Positions 1 to 7,506 of a DNA stretch of 10,609 bases are shown in pieces. How positions within the stretch are numbered: position 1 is the first letter of the stretch; every line of letters starts with the position of its first letter. Location: positions 1 to 10,609 of the forward strand of contig JAGNUJ010000001.1 of the NCBI GenBank assembly GCA_017987055.1, in the 5' to 3' direction. The notes beneath the pieces were generated by a model. The model worked only from the letters and a program-made list of their open reading frames with translations. It did no database searches and had not been told where the DNA came from. This stretch comes from Giesbergeria sp. Its GTDB lineage: Bacteria > Pseudomonadota > Gammaproteobacteria > Burkholderiales > Burkholderiaceae_C. The translations under genes and the position numbers were made by a program.

Positions 1-33
1 CCCTACCACCACATCTTTGTATTCTCTTGCCAT
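1..33 (-). CDS. ftsA: FtsA, N-terminal end (cell division actin-like protein)
   Basis: Only the first 11 codons are in the window and they read MAREYKDVVVG, which I recognise as the start of betaproteobacterial FtsA (the family continues with a GLDIGT phosphate-binding loop just beyond the edge). FtsA is the actin-like ATPase that ties FtsZ to the membrane through a C-terminal helix. Its place directly after ftsQ is the standard dcw order and supports the call. The start is separated from the ftsQ stop by 32 nt, the only intergenic gap of the window. That gap contains the 7-mer ACAGGCA twice in tandem (minus strand of 35-41 and 43-49), each with an AGG; the nearer AGG is only 3 nt and the farther 11 nt from the ATG, so the ribosome-binding site is weak or non-standard. 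Confidence 0.85.
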   Translation of the reverse strand, partial: MAREYKDVVVG

Positions 34-65
34 ATGCCTGTTTGCCTGTTGTTCTTCTATTTTGC

Positions 66-860
66 CTACTTGCGCGCAGCAGCTGGACTATCCGATGCGA
101 CGGTGGTCACCCCGCGCAAACGCAGGGCGTAACCACCGACATGGCGCAGGTCAGCGAACTCCAGCGTATCCGCCCGGCGCCGGTGCTGCGCGGCCACTTG
201 CGCAAGCGTGCGCGCAAAGCGCTGGGTGCGCTGCACCACCTCTGAACTAGCTCCCCCGCCCAATTCGACCAGCGCACCGCCGCCCAGTACGACGCTCCAG
301 CCACCACGCCCTGAGAGTGTCAGCGCCTCTATCTTCATATCCAAAGGCGCAAACACTGGCTGCAATAAAGCATGCATCTGCAGCACCTGCGCGGCGTAGC
401 CTTCAGGGCCGTTGAGGCGCGGCAAGCCATCTTGTTCAGCATCCGCACCATTGGCCTCAAACACTTCACCCTGTTGGTTGAGCATGGCACTGCCAGACTC
501 GGGGCCCCAATGGGCAGCGGCGTGGTGCTCTTCTAGCACCACCCGCAGCGTGCGCGGGTATTGGCGATGCACATGGGCGTTGCGCACCCAAGGCACCTGC
601 TCAAAGGCGTCGCGCGCCGCAGTCAGGTTAATCGTGAAAAAATTACCCACCAGCTGCGGTGCTACGTTGGCGCGCAGCGTCACTGCGTTGTTGTGTACCA
701 ACTCGCCCTGCACCACGATACGCCCAATGGCAAATGCCGGGTGGCGCAGTACCCACCATGCACCAGCTGCCAACACCAAAACGACGCAAGCTATGAACAC
801 CAGCGATGCAGCCAGATTCATGAACTTAACGTCCAGCGGTGCGGGCAACCCGTGGTTCAC
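66..860 (-). CDS. ftsQ: FtsQ, divisome scaffold protein (DivIB/FtsQ family)
   Basis: 264 residues (E. coli 276). Bitopic inner-membrane protein that links the FtsBL subcomplex and FtsW/FtsI to the early divisome. The sequence shows a short cytoplasmic N-terminus, one membrane segment (about 15-37), a POTRA domain starting [16 protein letters not shown] (43-58) and running through [20 protein letters not shown] (89-108) and [10 protein letters not shown] (110-119), then the beta domain up to about 250 and a short basic tail. The start is a GTG whose last two bases are shared with the ddl stop (GTGA); AAGGA at 873-869, 8 nt upstream, supports it. An in-frame ATG at 821 would remove the cytoplasmic tail and lacks this context. 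The stop is TAG. It is the least conserved protein of the window, as is usual for FtsQ, but position and POTRA features make the call firm. Confidence 0.94.
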   Translation of the reverse strand: MNHGLPAPLDVKFMNLAASLVFIACVVLVLAAGAWWVLRHPAFAIGRIVVQGELVHNNAVTLRANVAPQLVGNFFTINLTAARDAFEQVPWVRNAHVHRQYPRTLRVVLEEHHAAAHWGPESGSAMLNQQGEVFEANGADAEQDGLPRLNGPEGYAAQVLQMHALLQPVFAPLDMKIEALTLSGRGGWSVVLGGGALVELGGGASSEVVQRTQRFARTLAQVAAQHRRRADTLEFADLRHVGGYALRLRGVTTVASDSPAAARK

Positions 861-1873
861 GCAGGCGATCCTTGCTGCTCAGACTGCTCAGACACCACGG
901 CGGGGCAAGCGCCTTGCGGGGTGTCCAAAGTGGCGCTGGCTAGCAAACGCAAGCACAGCTCTTCGTAGCTAATACCCGCCGCACGTGCCGACATCGGCAC
1001 CAGTGAATGCCCAGTCATGCCCGGCGAGGTATTGATCTCCAGCAAAAACGGCTGGCGGTCGCTGGCGCGAATCATGACATCGGCGCGCGCCCAGCCCCGG
1101 CAACCCAGCGAGCGGTACGCCGCGACGACGATGCGCGCAATCTCGCGCTCCTCGGCCTCGGGCAAACCGCTAGGGCAGTGGTATTGCGTGTCGTCGGTGA
1201 AGTATTTGTTTTGGTAGTCGTAATTGCCTTGCGGCGCGACGATGCGAATCAGCGGCAAAGCCTGCGCGCTGGCACCCTCGCCCAGTACCGGGCAAGTGGT
1301 CTCGTCACCGGCAATGAACTGCTCGCACAGCACTTCGGGGTCGTAGCGCGCAGCCAGTGCATAAGCCTCAGCACATTGGCCAGCAGTGAAGACTTTGGTC
1401 AGGCCAATGGTCGAGCCTTCGCGCGCTGGTTTGACAATCATCGGCACACCCAGCGCCTGCAGCGCCTGCTCGGTATCGACGGCGCTATCGACCAAACGCC
1501 AGTCGGGCGTGGGCAAACCGTCGGCGCGCCACAAGCGCTTGGTCATGATTTTGTCCATAGCCATGCTCGACGGCAACACGCCAGAGCCGGTATAGGGAAT
1601 GCCCATCAGTTCGAGCGCGCCTTGCACCGTGCCGTCTTCACCGTGGCGACCGTGCAGCGCGATAAAGCAGCGGCCATAGCCTTCTTGCTTGAGCGTATTG
1701 AGTCCGGTGTAGGCAGGATCAAAGGCATGCGCATCCACGCCGCGTGCGCGCAGCGCCTGCAGCACGCCACTGCCAGACATGATTGAAACTTCGCGCTCGG
1801 CCGATGCGCCGCCCATCAGCACGGCGACCTTGCCCAACGCAGCAATGTCTATTTTTGAGTCAATAAAGGTCAT
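857..1873 (-). CDS. ddl: D-alanine:D-alanine ligase (DdlB type)
   Basis: 338 residues (E. coli DdlB 306). Cytoplasmic ATP-grasp enzyme that joins two D-alanines; the dipeptide is the substrate of MurF, encoded in the same cluster. Visible marks: [19 protein letters not shown] (17-34) with Glu27 expected to bind the first D-Ala, [14 protein letters not shown] (72-85), the ATP-grasp lysine in [14 protein letters not shown] (145-158), [20 protein letters not shown] (218-237) with the active-site loop tyrosine, GWARADVM (260-267) with the catalytic arginine, and [15 protein letters not shown] (279-293) with the metal-binding Glu279 and Asn281. The last 25 residues or so are a non-conserved tail. 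The ATG at 1873 overlaps the murC stop (ATGA) and has GGGAG 6 nt upstream. Cluster position supports the DdlB type rather than a stand-alone DdlA. The stop overlaps ftsQ as GTGA. Confidence 0.97.
   Translation of the reverse strand: MTFIDSKIDIAALGKVAVLMGGASAEREVSIMSGSGVLQALRARGVDAHAFDPAYTGLNTLKQEGYGRCFIALHGRHGEDGTVQGALELMGIPYTGSGVLPSSMAMDKIMTKRLWRADGLPTPDWRLVDSAVDTEQALQALGVPMIVKPAREGSTIGLTKVFTAGQCAEAYALAARYDPEVLCEQFIAGDETTCPVLGEGASAQALPLIRIVAPQGNYDYQNKYFTDDTQYHCPSGLPEAEEREIARIVVAAYRSLGCRGWARADVMIRASDRQPFLLEINTSPGMTGHSLVPMSARAAGISYEELCLRLLASATLDTPQGACPAVVSEQSEQQGSPA
869..873 (-). promoter_or_regulatory. Shine-Dalgarno of ftsQ
   Basis: AAGGA on the minus strand, 8 nt before the GTG at 860 and inside the ddl C-terminal codons. 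It decides for the GTG at 860 over the ATG at 821. Confidence 0.65.
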
Positions 1874-3303
1874 AAGGCGCTCCCATCCAGCGCTAATAGC
1901 TCGCTATTTTGTAGCAAATCTACGATTTTTGTAGCAACGGTGCCTATGGTGCCGGCTCCCATGCACAGCACCACGTCACCTGCGCGCGCATTGTCCGCTA
2001 TGGTCTGTGGTAAATCTGCCACATTGGCCACAAATAACGGCTCGACCCGGCCGGCCAAACGCAGCGCCCGCGCCAGCGCCCGGCCATCAGCGCCCACCAC
2101 TGGCGCCTCGCCGGCGGCATAGACCTCGGTCAGCAGTACCGCATCGGCACCGCCCAGCACTTGGATGAAGTCTTCAAAACAGTCGCGGGTGCGCGTATAG
2201 CGGTGCGGCTGAAACGCCAACACCAAGCGCTGCCCCGGAAACGCACCGCGCGCCGCCGCCAGCGTCGCCGCCATCTCCACTGGGTGGTGACCATAGTCGT
2301 CAATTACCGTGAAATGGCCGCCGCCCTGCGTTGGCAAATCGCCGTAACGCTGAAAACGCCGACCCACACCCTTGAAGCTGGCCAGCGCGCGCAGCACTGC
2401 CGCATCGTCAATGCCCAGCTCCACCGCCACGGCAATGGCGGCCAAGGCGTTGAGCACGTTGTGCTCGCCCGCCAGATTCAGCACCACCTCCATGTCCGGC
2501 AGGCTAACGCCGTTGCGCCGCTGCACCGTAAAGTGCATTTGCCCCGCAACAGCACGCACATTGACAGCGCGCACCTGCGCTTCGGCGCTGAAACCATAAC
2601 TGGTGACCGGACGGGCGATTTCGTCGAGGATGTCGCGCACCGCTGCGTCGTCAATACACACAATCGCGGTGCCATAAAACGGCATCCGGTGCAAAAACTC
2701 GACAAAAGCTTTTTTGAGCCGGCCAAAGTCGTGGCCGTAGGTTTCCATGTGGTCGGCGTCAATGTTCGTCACCACCGCCATCACCGGCAGCAGGTTCAAA
2801 AACGAGGCATCCGACTCGTCGGCTTCGACAATGATGTACTCGCCCTGCCCCAAGCGCGCATTGGCGCCGGCGCTGTTGAGGCGCCCACCAATCACAAACG
2901 TTGGATCGAGGCCAGCCTCGGCCAGCACGCTGGTGACCAGACTGGTGGTGGTCGTTTTGCCGTGTGCGCCGGCAATGGCAATGCCGCGCTTGAGGCGCAT
3001 CAGCTCGGCCAGCATCAGCGCGCGCGGCACGACCGGGATTTTTTTCTCGCGCGCGGCCAGCACTTCGGGGTTGTCGGCCTGCACGGCGGTCGAAGTAACG
3101 ACCGCATCGGCACCGGCAATGTGCGCGGCGGCATGACCGACATGGATGGCAATGCCCAGCGTTTGCAGTCGGCGCAGCACCGCGCTGTCAGCCAAATCCG
3201 AGCCGGTGACGAGGTAGCCCAAGTTGTGCATCACCTCGGCAATGCCGCTCATGCCCGAGCCGCCGATGCCGACGAAATGGATGTGGTGGATCGCGTGCTT
3301 CAT
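1870..3303 (-). CDS. murC: MurC, UDP-N-acetylmuramate:L-alanine ligase
   Basis: 477 residues (E. coli 491). Cytoplasmic Mur ligase that starts the stem peptide by adding L-Ala to UDP-MurNAc with ATP. Domains in order: N-terminal Rossmann-like domain with [17 protein letters not shown] (9-25) and GSDLADS (34-40); ATPase domain with [12 protein letters not shown] (111-122), [11 protein letters not shown] (159-169), [12 protein letters not shown] (179-190) and [11 protein letters not shown] (279-289); C-terminal domain with [10 protein letters not shown] (312-321), [11 protein letters not shown] (334-344), FQPHRYTRT (364-372), EVYAAGE (393-399) and CMGAGTIG (447-454). The ATG at 3303 overlaps the murG stop as ATGA and has GAGGAG 8 nt upstream. 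After the last conserved motif the C-terminal tail, residues about 458-477, is encoded by repeat-like DNA that also occurs at the end of murG. The stop overlaps ddl as ATGA. All catalytic motifs are intact. Confidence 0.98.
   Translation of the reverse strand: MKHAIHHIHFVGIGGSGMSGIAEVMHNLGYLVTGSDLADSAVLRRLQTLGIAIHVGHAAAHIAGADAVVTSTAVQADNPEVLAAREKKIPVVPRALMLAELMRLKRGIAIAGAHGKTTTTSLVTSVLAEAGLDPTFVIGGRLNSAGANARLGQGEYIIVEADESDASFLNLLPVMAVVTNIDADHMETYGHDFGRLKKAFVEFLHRMPFYGTAIVCIDDAAVRDILDEIARPVTSYGFSAEAQVRAVNVRAVAGQMHFTVQRRNGVSLPDMEVVLNLAGEHNVLNALAAIAVAVELGIDDAAVLRALASFKGVGRRFQRYGDLPTQGGGHFTVIDDYGHHPVEMAATLAAARGAFPGQRLVLAFQPHRYTRTRDCFEDFIQVLGGADAVLLTEVYAAGEAPVVGADGRALARALRLAGRVEPLFVANVADLPQTIADNARAGDVVLCMGAGTIGTVATKIVDLLQNSELLALDGSAL
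1876..1938 (-). repeat. Dispersed repeat-like segment at the 3' end of murC, with a tandem 11-mer
   Basis: Bases 1887-1916 match the murG 3' segment 3386-3415 at 24 of 30 positions without gaps. It holds a perfect inverted repeat AATAGC-TC-GCTATT (1895-1908), able to form a small hairpin. The 11-mer TTTTGTAGCAA occurs twice, at 1907-1917 and 1927-1937, 20 nt apart, and the two copies are translated in different frames (as VATK and as LLQN). The segment encodes the non-conserved MurC tail and also carries the GGGAG that serves as the ddl Shine-Dalgarno (1884-1880). Confidence 0.65.
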
Positions 3304-4373
3304 GCGGCCAGCTCCTCGCAGGCGGCGACAACTTCGTTCGTAGCGTTCATTTTTTGCATCTTTTTGGCCTCTAGCGCCCTGTTTACCAGCGCTTGCCGCT
3401 CCATATTTTGTAGCATTTGAGCTAATCCTTGTGCTGTCATATCGCGTTGCTGCAGCAGCCAGCCGCCGCCCGCTGCCACCAAAAATTGTGCGTTGGTGGT
3501 TTGGTGGTCGTCCACCGCCGAGGGGAATGGCACAAACACCGCCGCCGCGCCGACGGCGGCAATCTCGGTGACGGTGCTGGCACCGGCACGGCAGACGATG
3601 ATGTCCGCCGCCGCAAACGCGCTGGCGGTGTCGTCAATGAAAGGGGTGAGTTCGGCCTCGACACCGGCGGCGGCGTAGTTGGCGCGCAGGGCGTCGATTT
3701 GCGCCGCGCCGCTTTGGTGCGTGACCTGCGGGCGCTGCTCTTTAGGAATCAGCGCCAGCGCTTGCGGCACGGTGTCGTTCAGCGCGCGTGCGCCCAGACT
3801 GCCGCCGACGACCAGCAAACGCAGCGGGCCAGTGCGGCCAGCAAAGCGCTCGACCGGCCCCGGCTGCTGGGTGAACGCGGCGCGCAGCGGGTTACCGACC
3901 CATTGGGCATTCGGAAAAACGTTGGGAAACGCCGTAAACACCCGGCTGGCCAAGCGCGCCAACACTTTATTGGCCATGCCGGCGACCGAGTTTTGCTCGT
4001 GCAGCACCAGTGGCTTGCCCGCCAGCCGCGCCATCAGGCCGCCGGGAAAGCTGATGTAGCCGCCCAGCCCGACGACGACATCGGGCTTGACGCGCCGCAC
4101 CACCGCGCGCGCCTGCCAAAACGCCCGCGCCAGCCGCAGCGGCAAGCGCAGCAGCGTCATCACGCCTTTGCCGCGCACGCCAGAGAAATCAATCGTCTCC
4201 AGCGCAAAACCGTGCGTGGGGACGATGCGCGCCTCCATGCTGGCGGGCGCGCCCAGCCAGTGCACGCGCCAGCCGCGCTCGCGCAGCTCTTGGGCTACGG
4301 CCAGTCCCGGAAAAATGTGACCGCCGGTGCCACCGGCCATGATGAGCGCGGTTTTGCCGACAGTTGCCGTCAT
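3300..4373 (-). CDS. murG: MurG, lipid II synthase (undecaprenyl-PP-MurNAc-pentapeptide GlcNAc transferase)
   Basis: 357 residues, like E. coli (355). Peripheral inner-membrane GT-B glycosyltransferase that moves GlcNAc from UDP-GlcNAc to lipid I on the cytoplasmic face. The N-terminal domain has the glycine loop [16 protein letters not shown] (12-27), SGVRGKG (64-70), [13 protein letters not shown] (100-112) and LHEQNSVAG (124-132). The C-terminal donor domain has VVGGSLGAR (188-196), HQSG (219-222), FIDD (245-248), [15 protein letters not shown] (261-275) and [15 protein letters not shown] (281-295). The ATG at 4373 overlaps the ftsW stop as ATGA and puts the glycine loop at the usual place; in-frame codons upstream are the shadow of ftsW. 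The last 40 or so residues, [20 protein letters not shown] onward, are encoded by a repeat-like, AT-richer segment (3360-3416) yet still keep an alpha-helical character. The stop overlaps murC as ATGA. Confidence 0.97.
   Translation of the reverse strand: MTATVGKTALIMAGGTGGHIFPGLAVAQELRERGWRVHWLGAPASMEARIVPTHGFALETIDFSGVRGKGVMTLLRLPLRLARAFWQARAVVRRVKPDVVVGLGGYISFPGGLMARLAGKPLVLHEQNSVAGMANKVLARLASRVFTAFPNVFPNAQWVGNPLRAAFTQQPGPVERFAGRTGPLRLLVVGGSLGARALNDTVPQALALIPKEQRPQVTHQSGAAQIDALRANYAAAGVEAELTPFIDDTASAFAAADIIVCRAGASTVTEIAAVGAAAVFVPFPSAVDDHQTTNAQFLVAAGGGWLLQQRDMTAQGLAQMLQNMERQALVNRALEAKKMQKMNATNEVVAACEELAA
3360..3416 (-). repeat. Dispersed palindromic repeat-like segment at the 3' end of murG
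   Basis: The plus strand holds AGCGC (3373-3377), an 11-nt loop and GCGCT (3389-3393), flanked by CTTTTTGGCCTCT on one side and TATTTTGTAGCA (3404-3415) on the other. Bases 3386-3415 match murC 1887-1916 at 24 of 30 positions without gaps. In murG it is read as residues 319-338, from [12 protein letters not shown] to EAKK, in the same frame as the murC copy. It is AT-richer than the rest of murG. I recall palindromes of this form (GCGCT arms, GAGGCC AAAAAG end) as a common Comamonadaceae repeat; this is from memory and not checked. Confidence 0.65.
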
Positions 4374-5671
4374 GCCGAGCCCCCGTGGGTGCGCACTGAC
4401 GCCGAGGTGCTGTCGCTGGTGCGCATCAGCAATTTGTTTTCGTAGTCGATGCGAAACACCACCGCCAGCGCCACCATGTTCATCAAAATCGCTGAGCCGC
4501 CAAAGCTCATCAAAGGCAGCGTCAGACCCTTGGTCGGCAGTGCGCCCAAGTTGACGCCGACATTGATAAAGGCCTGAAAACCCATCCAGATGGCCACGCC
4601 TTGCGCCACCAAGCCAGCGAACACACGGTCCAGCGCAATCGCTTGGCGGCCAATGTGCATGATGCGCCGCGTCATCCACAAAAACAGCAGCAACAGGGTG
4701 AGTACGCCCATCAGGCCAAATTCTTCGCCAATCACGGCCACCATGAAGTCGGTGTGCGCCTCGGGCAGCCAGTGCAGCTTTTCGACACTGCCGCCCAAAC
4801 CGACACCAAATACCTCGCCGCGCCCAATGGCGATCAGCGAGTGGGTGAGTTGGTAGCCCTTGGCCAGTGCGTTGTGCTCGCTCCACGGATCAAGGTAAGC
4901 AAAAATGCGTGCGCGCCGATAGTCGTTAAAGGCAATCATTAGCCCAAAGGCCGACACCAGCACCACGCCAATTGCGATAAACATGCGAATGTTGACACCG
5001 CCCAGAAACAAAATTCCCATGGCGATCACCGTAATCACCATGAAGGCGCCCATGTCCGGCTCGGCCAGCAGCAGCGCGCCCACCAAGCCGACGGCAAACC
5101 CCATTGGCAGCACGGCGCGAAAGAAGTTCTCTTTGACCTCCATCTTGCGGCACATGTAGTCGGCGGCATAAATCAGCACGGCAAATTTGGCCAACTCCGA
5201 CGGCTGAAAATTCATCAGCCCCAGCGGCAACCAGCGCCGCGCGCCATTGACCACCGTGCCCACGTGCGGCACCAGCACCAGCATCAGCAGGCCAATCGAC
5301 ACCACAAACAGCACCCGGGCCGATCGCTCCCAAGTCGCCATCGAAATCTGGAAAGTGATCAGCGCCGCAACCAAGCCAATTGCCAACGACATGGCGTGGC
5401 GCACCAAAAAATGCGTCGGCGTAATCTTGCCAAAGCGCGGGTTCTCCGGCATCGCAATCGAGGCCGAATAGACCATCACCAGCCCCCACGCCAGCAGCGC
5501 CACCACCACCCACAGCAGCGTCTGGTCAAAGCCCAGCACGTGCGCCGGCGTAGCGGTGGTGCGGCGGTACTCCATGCCGCCGACGCGCACCGGCAGCACA
5601 TCCACCGCTTTGCTGGGCAAGCCGCCAAACCAGCCGGCCAAGCGGGCAAAAGCATTCGGCCTATCGCTCAT
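4370..5671 (-). CDS. ftsW: FtsW, SEDS-family septal peptidoglycan glycosyltransferase
   Basis: 433 residues (E. coli 414). Polytopic inner-membrane protein of the divisome that polymerises lipid II into septal glycan strands together with the class B transpeptidase FtsI. After a cytoplasmic N-terminus of about 50 residues the first membrane segment is about 50-72. SEDS marks are [10 protein letters not shown] (142-151), FQPSELAKF (155-163), AEPDMGAF (203-210), RIFAYLDPW (255-263), [19 protein letters not shown] (271-289) and [18 protein letters not shown] (302-319), whose Asp308 matches the catalytic aspartate of the family. [17 protein letters not shown] (378-394) follows, and RIDYENKL (407-414) marks the cytoplasmic tail. 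The ATG at 5671 is chosen because it has GGAGGG 6 nt upstream and overlaps the murD stop as ATGA; an upstream in-frame ATG at 5728 lacks these. FtsW rather than RodA is supported by the dcw position. It overlaps murG as ATGA. Confidence 0.97.
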   Translation of the reverse strand: MSDRPNAFARLAGWFGGLPSKAVDVLPVRVGGMEYRRTTATPAHVLGFDQTLLWVVVALLAWGLVMVYSASIAMPENPRFGKITPTHFLVRHAMSLAIGLVAALITFQISMATWERSARVLFVVSIGLLMLVLVPHVGTVVNGARRWLPLGLMNFQPSELAKFAVLIYAADYMCRKMEVKENFFRAVLPMGFAVGLVGALLLAEPDMGAFMVITVIAMGILFLGGVNIRMFIAIGVVLVSAFGLMIAFNDYRRARIFAYLDPWSEHNALAKGYQLTHSLIAIGRGEVFGVGLGGSVEKLHWLPEAHTDFMVAVIGEEFGLMGVLTLLLLFLWMTRRIMHIGRQAIALDRVFAGLVAQGVAIWMGFQAFINVGVNLGALPTKGLTLPLMSFGGSAILMNMVALAVVFRIDYENKLLMRTSDSTSASVRTHGGSA

Positions 5672-7506
5672 GGCGCGCCCTCCAGTGACTGGCCAGCGTC
5701 CAGCGCCAGCGTTTGCACCGCAGTGCAAAAGACTTGGGCGCGGTGCTCGTAGCCGTTGAACATGTCAAAACTGGCGCAAGCTGGCGACAGCAACACCGCA
5801 TCGCCCGCCTGGGCTTGCTGGGCAGCAGTTTGCACGGCTTGCGCCATGTCGGCTGCGTCCAGCAGCAGCGCGCCGGCATCGGCCAAAGCGTGGCGAATCA
5901 GCGGCGCGTCGCGGCCCATCAGCACCACCGCGCGGGCGTAGCGGGCGACGGGAGCCGCCAGCGGCGCAAAGTCTTGGCCTTTGCCATCGCCGCCCAAAAT
6001 CACCACCACGCGCCGCTCCGCGCCCAAACCAGCCAGCGCCGCCGCAGTGGCGCCGACGTTGGTGCCTTTGCTGTCATCAAAGTATTCGACGCCATCCAGC
6101 AGCCCTATCGACTGCACGCGGTGCGGCTCGCCGTGGTATTCGCGCAGGCCGTACAGCATCGGCGCCAGTGCGCCGCCGGCCGCGTGCGCCAACGCCAGCG
6201 CCGCCAGTGCGTTGGTGGCGTTGTGGCGGCCGCGAATGCGCAGGGCGTCGGCGGGCATCAGGCGCTGCAGGTGCAGCGGCTCGGCCTCGGTTTCCACGCC
6301 GCGCGTGCGCCGCTGCGGCGTGCCATCGGCCGGCTGCGCGCGCACCAGCCACACCATGCCGTTGACGGTTTCCATGCCAAAGTCACCGGGGCGCTGGGGC
6401 AGGTCAGTGCCAAAGGTGGTGTAGTTGCGCCACTGCGGTTTTTGCAGCTTGACGCGGGTCGGCTCGGGCAGCATCGCCATCACGCCAGCGTCTTCGCGGT
6501 TGAGCAGCATCAGCGCTTGGTGGCCAAAAATGCGTGCTTTGGCAGCGGCGTAGGCGGCCAAACTGCCGTGCCAATCGAGGTGGTCTTGCGTGATGTTCAG
6601 CACCACCGCAGCAGTTGGCTCAAAATCATCCACGCCATCGAGCTGAAAGCTCGACAGCTCCAGCACCCAGACGGTTGGCAGCGTGCCCGCGTCCAAATGC
6701 GCGCTCAAGGTATCGAGCAGCGTCGGGCCAATGTTGCCGGCGACGGCGACGCTTTGGCCGGCGCGCTCGACCAACTGGCGCGTCAGCGAAGTCACCGTAG
6801 TTTTCCCATTGGTGCCGGTGATGGCCAGCACGGCCGGCGCGTAGCCTTGCGCCGCCTTCAAAGTGCGCAAAGCGAGCGAATACAAGCTTAATTCGCCTCC
6901 AGCCCTTATTCCACGTGCGCTAGCAGCTATCAAAATAGGACTAATGCTGGCCGGACTCAAACCCGGCGAGCGGTAGATGGCATCGAGCGCTTGGCCGTTT
7001 TCTTGATCGTCCACCAGCGCTGCATCGAAAGCGCCGGCGATAAAGCGCACCTGCGGCAACTCGGCCTGCAGCGTGGCCAATTGCGGCGGCGCGGCGCGGG
7101 TATCGGCCACGGTGACTGCCGCGCCGCCGCGCACGCACCAGCGCGCCATCGCCAAGCCCGAGTCACCCAAACCCAGCACCAAGATGTTTTGGCCTTGCAG
7201 CGGGTGCAGCGCTTGCTCAGTCAGCGGGTCGGTGGGCGTATCAGGCGCTGTTTCAGCCGGCGGCGCATCCGCTTCGGCGGCGGCTGCGGCTGCGGCCAAA
7301 GCACTGGCGGGCGTGCTGACGTCGGCAAACATCTGCGCGACAAACTCCGCTGCTACTTGTGCCGCCGACACCAGCGGCGCTTGACCGTCCAGCAGCCAAT
7401 CGACTTGGCGGGCGGGCACCGGAAAGGGCAAGGAGTCAGGCACCAGCGCTGACTTGGCAGCAGGGCTTTCGCTGTCATCTGGGCAGGGGACGTTGTCGGT
7501 GTTCAT
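5668..7506 (-). CDS. murD: MurD, UDP-MurNAc-L-alanine:D-glutamate ligase, with a long N-terminal extension
   Basis: 612 residues, against about 440 in E. coli. The cytoplasmic ligase adds D-Glu as the second stem-peptide residue. Residues 1-103 are an Ala/Pro/Asp-rich extension with an alanine run (about 70-77) and no recognisable domain. The enzyme proper begins at [19 protein letters not shown] (103-121), the N-terminal Rossmann fold that binds the UDP-substrate. The ATPase domain has [13 protein letters not shown] (228-240), the lysine expected to be carbamylated in AAKARIF (321-327), and [11 protein letters not shown] (426-436). The C-terminal domain has [11 protein letters not shown] (477-487), [11 protein letters not shown] (503-513) and [11 protein letters not shown] (573-583). 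A loop at about 391-414 is longer than in E. coli. The ATG at 7506 is chosen because it overlaps the mraY stop as ATGA; its Shine-Dalgarno is weak. The ATG at 7560 would cost a 58-nt overlap with mraY. The stop overlaps the ftsW ATG as ATGA. Codons 186-204 contain a repeat-like segment (see 6894-6937). Function sure; start moderately sure. Confidence 0.95.
   Translation of the reverse strand: MNTDNVPCPDDSESPAAKSALVPDSLPFPVPARQVDWLLDGQAPLVSAAQVAAEFVAQMFADVSTPASALAAAAAAAEADAPPAETAPDTPTDPLTEQALHPLQGQNILVLGLGDSGLAMARWCVRGGAAVTVADTRAAPPQLATLQAELPQVRFIAGAFDAALVDDQENGQALDAIYRSPGLSPASISPILIAASARGIRAGGELSLYSLALRTLKAAQGYAPAVLAITGTNGKTTVTSLTRQLVERAGQSVAVAGNIGPTLLDTLSAHLDAGTLPTVWVLELSSFQLDGVDDFEPTAAVVLNITQDHLDWHGSLAAYAAAKARIFGHQALMLLNREDAGVMAMLPEPTRVKLQKPQWRNYTTFGTDLPQRPGDFGMETVNGMVWLVRAQPADGTPQRRTRGVETEAEPLHLQRLMPADALRIRGRHNATNALAALALAHAAGGALAPMLYGLREYHGEPHRVQSIGLLDGVEYFDDSKGTNVGATAAALAGLGAERRVVVILGGDGKGQDFAPLAAPVARYARAVVLMGRDAPLIRHALADAGALLLDAADMAQAVQTAAQQAQAGDAVLLSPACASFDMFNGYEHRAQVFCTAVQTLALDAGQSLEGAP
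5678..5683 (-). promoter_or_regulatory. Shine-Dalgarno of ftsW
   Basis: GGAGGG on the minus strand, 6 nt before the ATG at 5671 and within the last codons of murD. It is among the best ribosome-binding sites in the window. It fixes the ftsW start at 5671 rather than at the upstream in-frame ATG at 5728. Confidence 0.8.
6894..6937 (-). repeat. Dispersed palindromic repeat-like segment inside murD
   Basis: The plus strand reads AGCCC, 11 nt, GCGCT, followed by AGC and AGCTATCAAAATA. The segment is visibly richer in A and T than the murD sequence around it. The layout (CCTCYAGCSC, 11 nt, GCGCT, then GC-GCT) lines up without gaps with the murG segment at 3366-3400. It is read as residues about 186-204 of MurD ([10 protein letters not shown] then ARGIRAGGE), in a frame different from that used in murG, so shared protein ancestry does not explain the DNA similarity. 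I recall palindromes of this kind between genes of Comamonadaceae; that identification is from memory. The protein length here matches MurD relatives, so no net insertion is obvious. Confidence 0.55.
7276..7297 (-). repeat. Short GC-rich simple repeat encoding a poly-alanine run
   Basis: A short run of GCN-type triplets (plus strand repeats of ggc/tgc units) encodes the consecutive alanines at about residues 70-77 of the MurD N-terminal extension. Such runs vary in length easily by slippage, which fits a non-catalytic, flexible region. Confidence 0.6.

Noticed and set aside
1895..1908. AATAGC/GCTATT hairpin near the murC end as a transcription terminator
   Set aside because: The stem is only 6 bp and A/T-rich with a 2-nt loop, it lies inside coding sequence, and ddl follows without a gap, so termination here is unlikely.
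2161..3420. A 419-codon open frame on the plus strand opposite murC
   Set aside because: It is fully antisense to an intact murC, its product is rich in His, Arg, Gln and Ala with no domain, and such long antisense frames are expected opposite high-G+C genes.
3429..4445. A 338-codon open frame on the plus strand opposite murG
   Set aside because: Antisense shadow of murG; composition is biased and no family is recognisable.
4374..4886. Long in-frame extension upstream of murG (start at 4886)
   Set aside because: These 171 codons are the out-of-frame shadow of ftsW, and the MurG glycine loop is correctly placed only with the ATG at 4373.
5672..5728. Upstream start of ftsW at 5728 adding 19 residues
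   Set aside because: The ATG at 5671 has GGAGGG 6 nt upstream and the ATGA overlap seen at neighbouring junctions; the added residues do not resemble FtsW.
5713..6891. A 392-codon open frame on the plus strand opposite murD
   Set aside because: Same reasons: antisense shadow of murD with low-complexity His/Gln/Arg-rich translation and no convincing ribosome-binding site or operon context.
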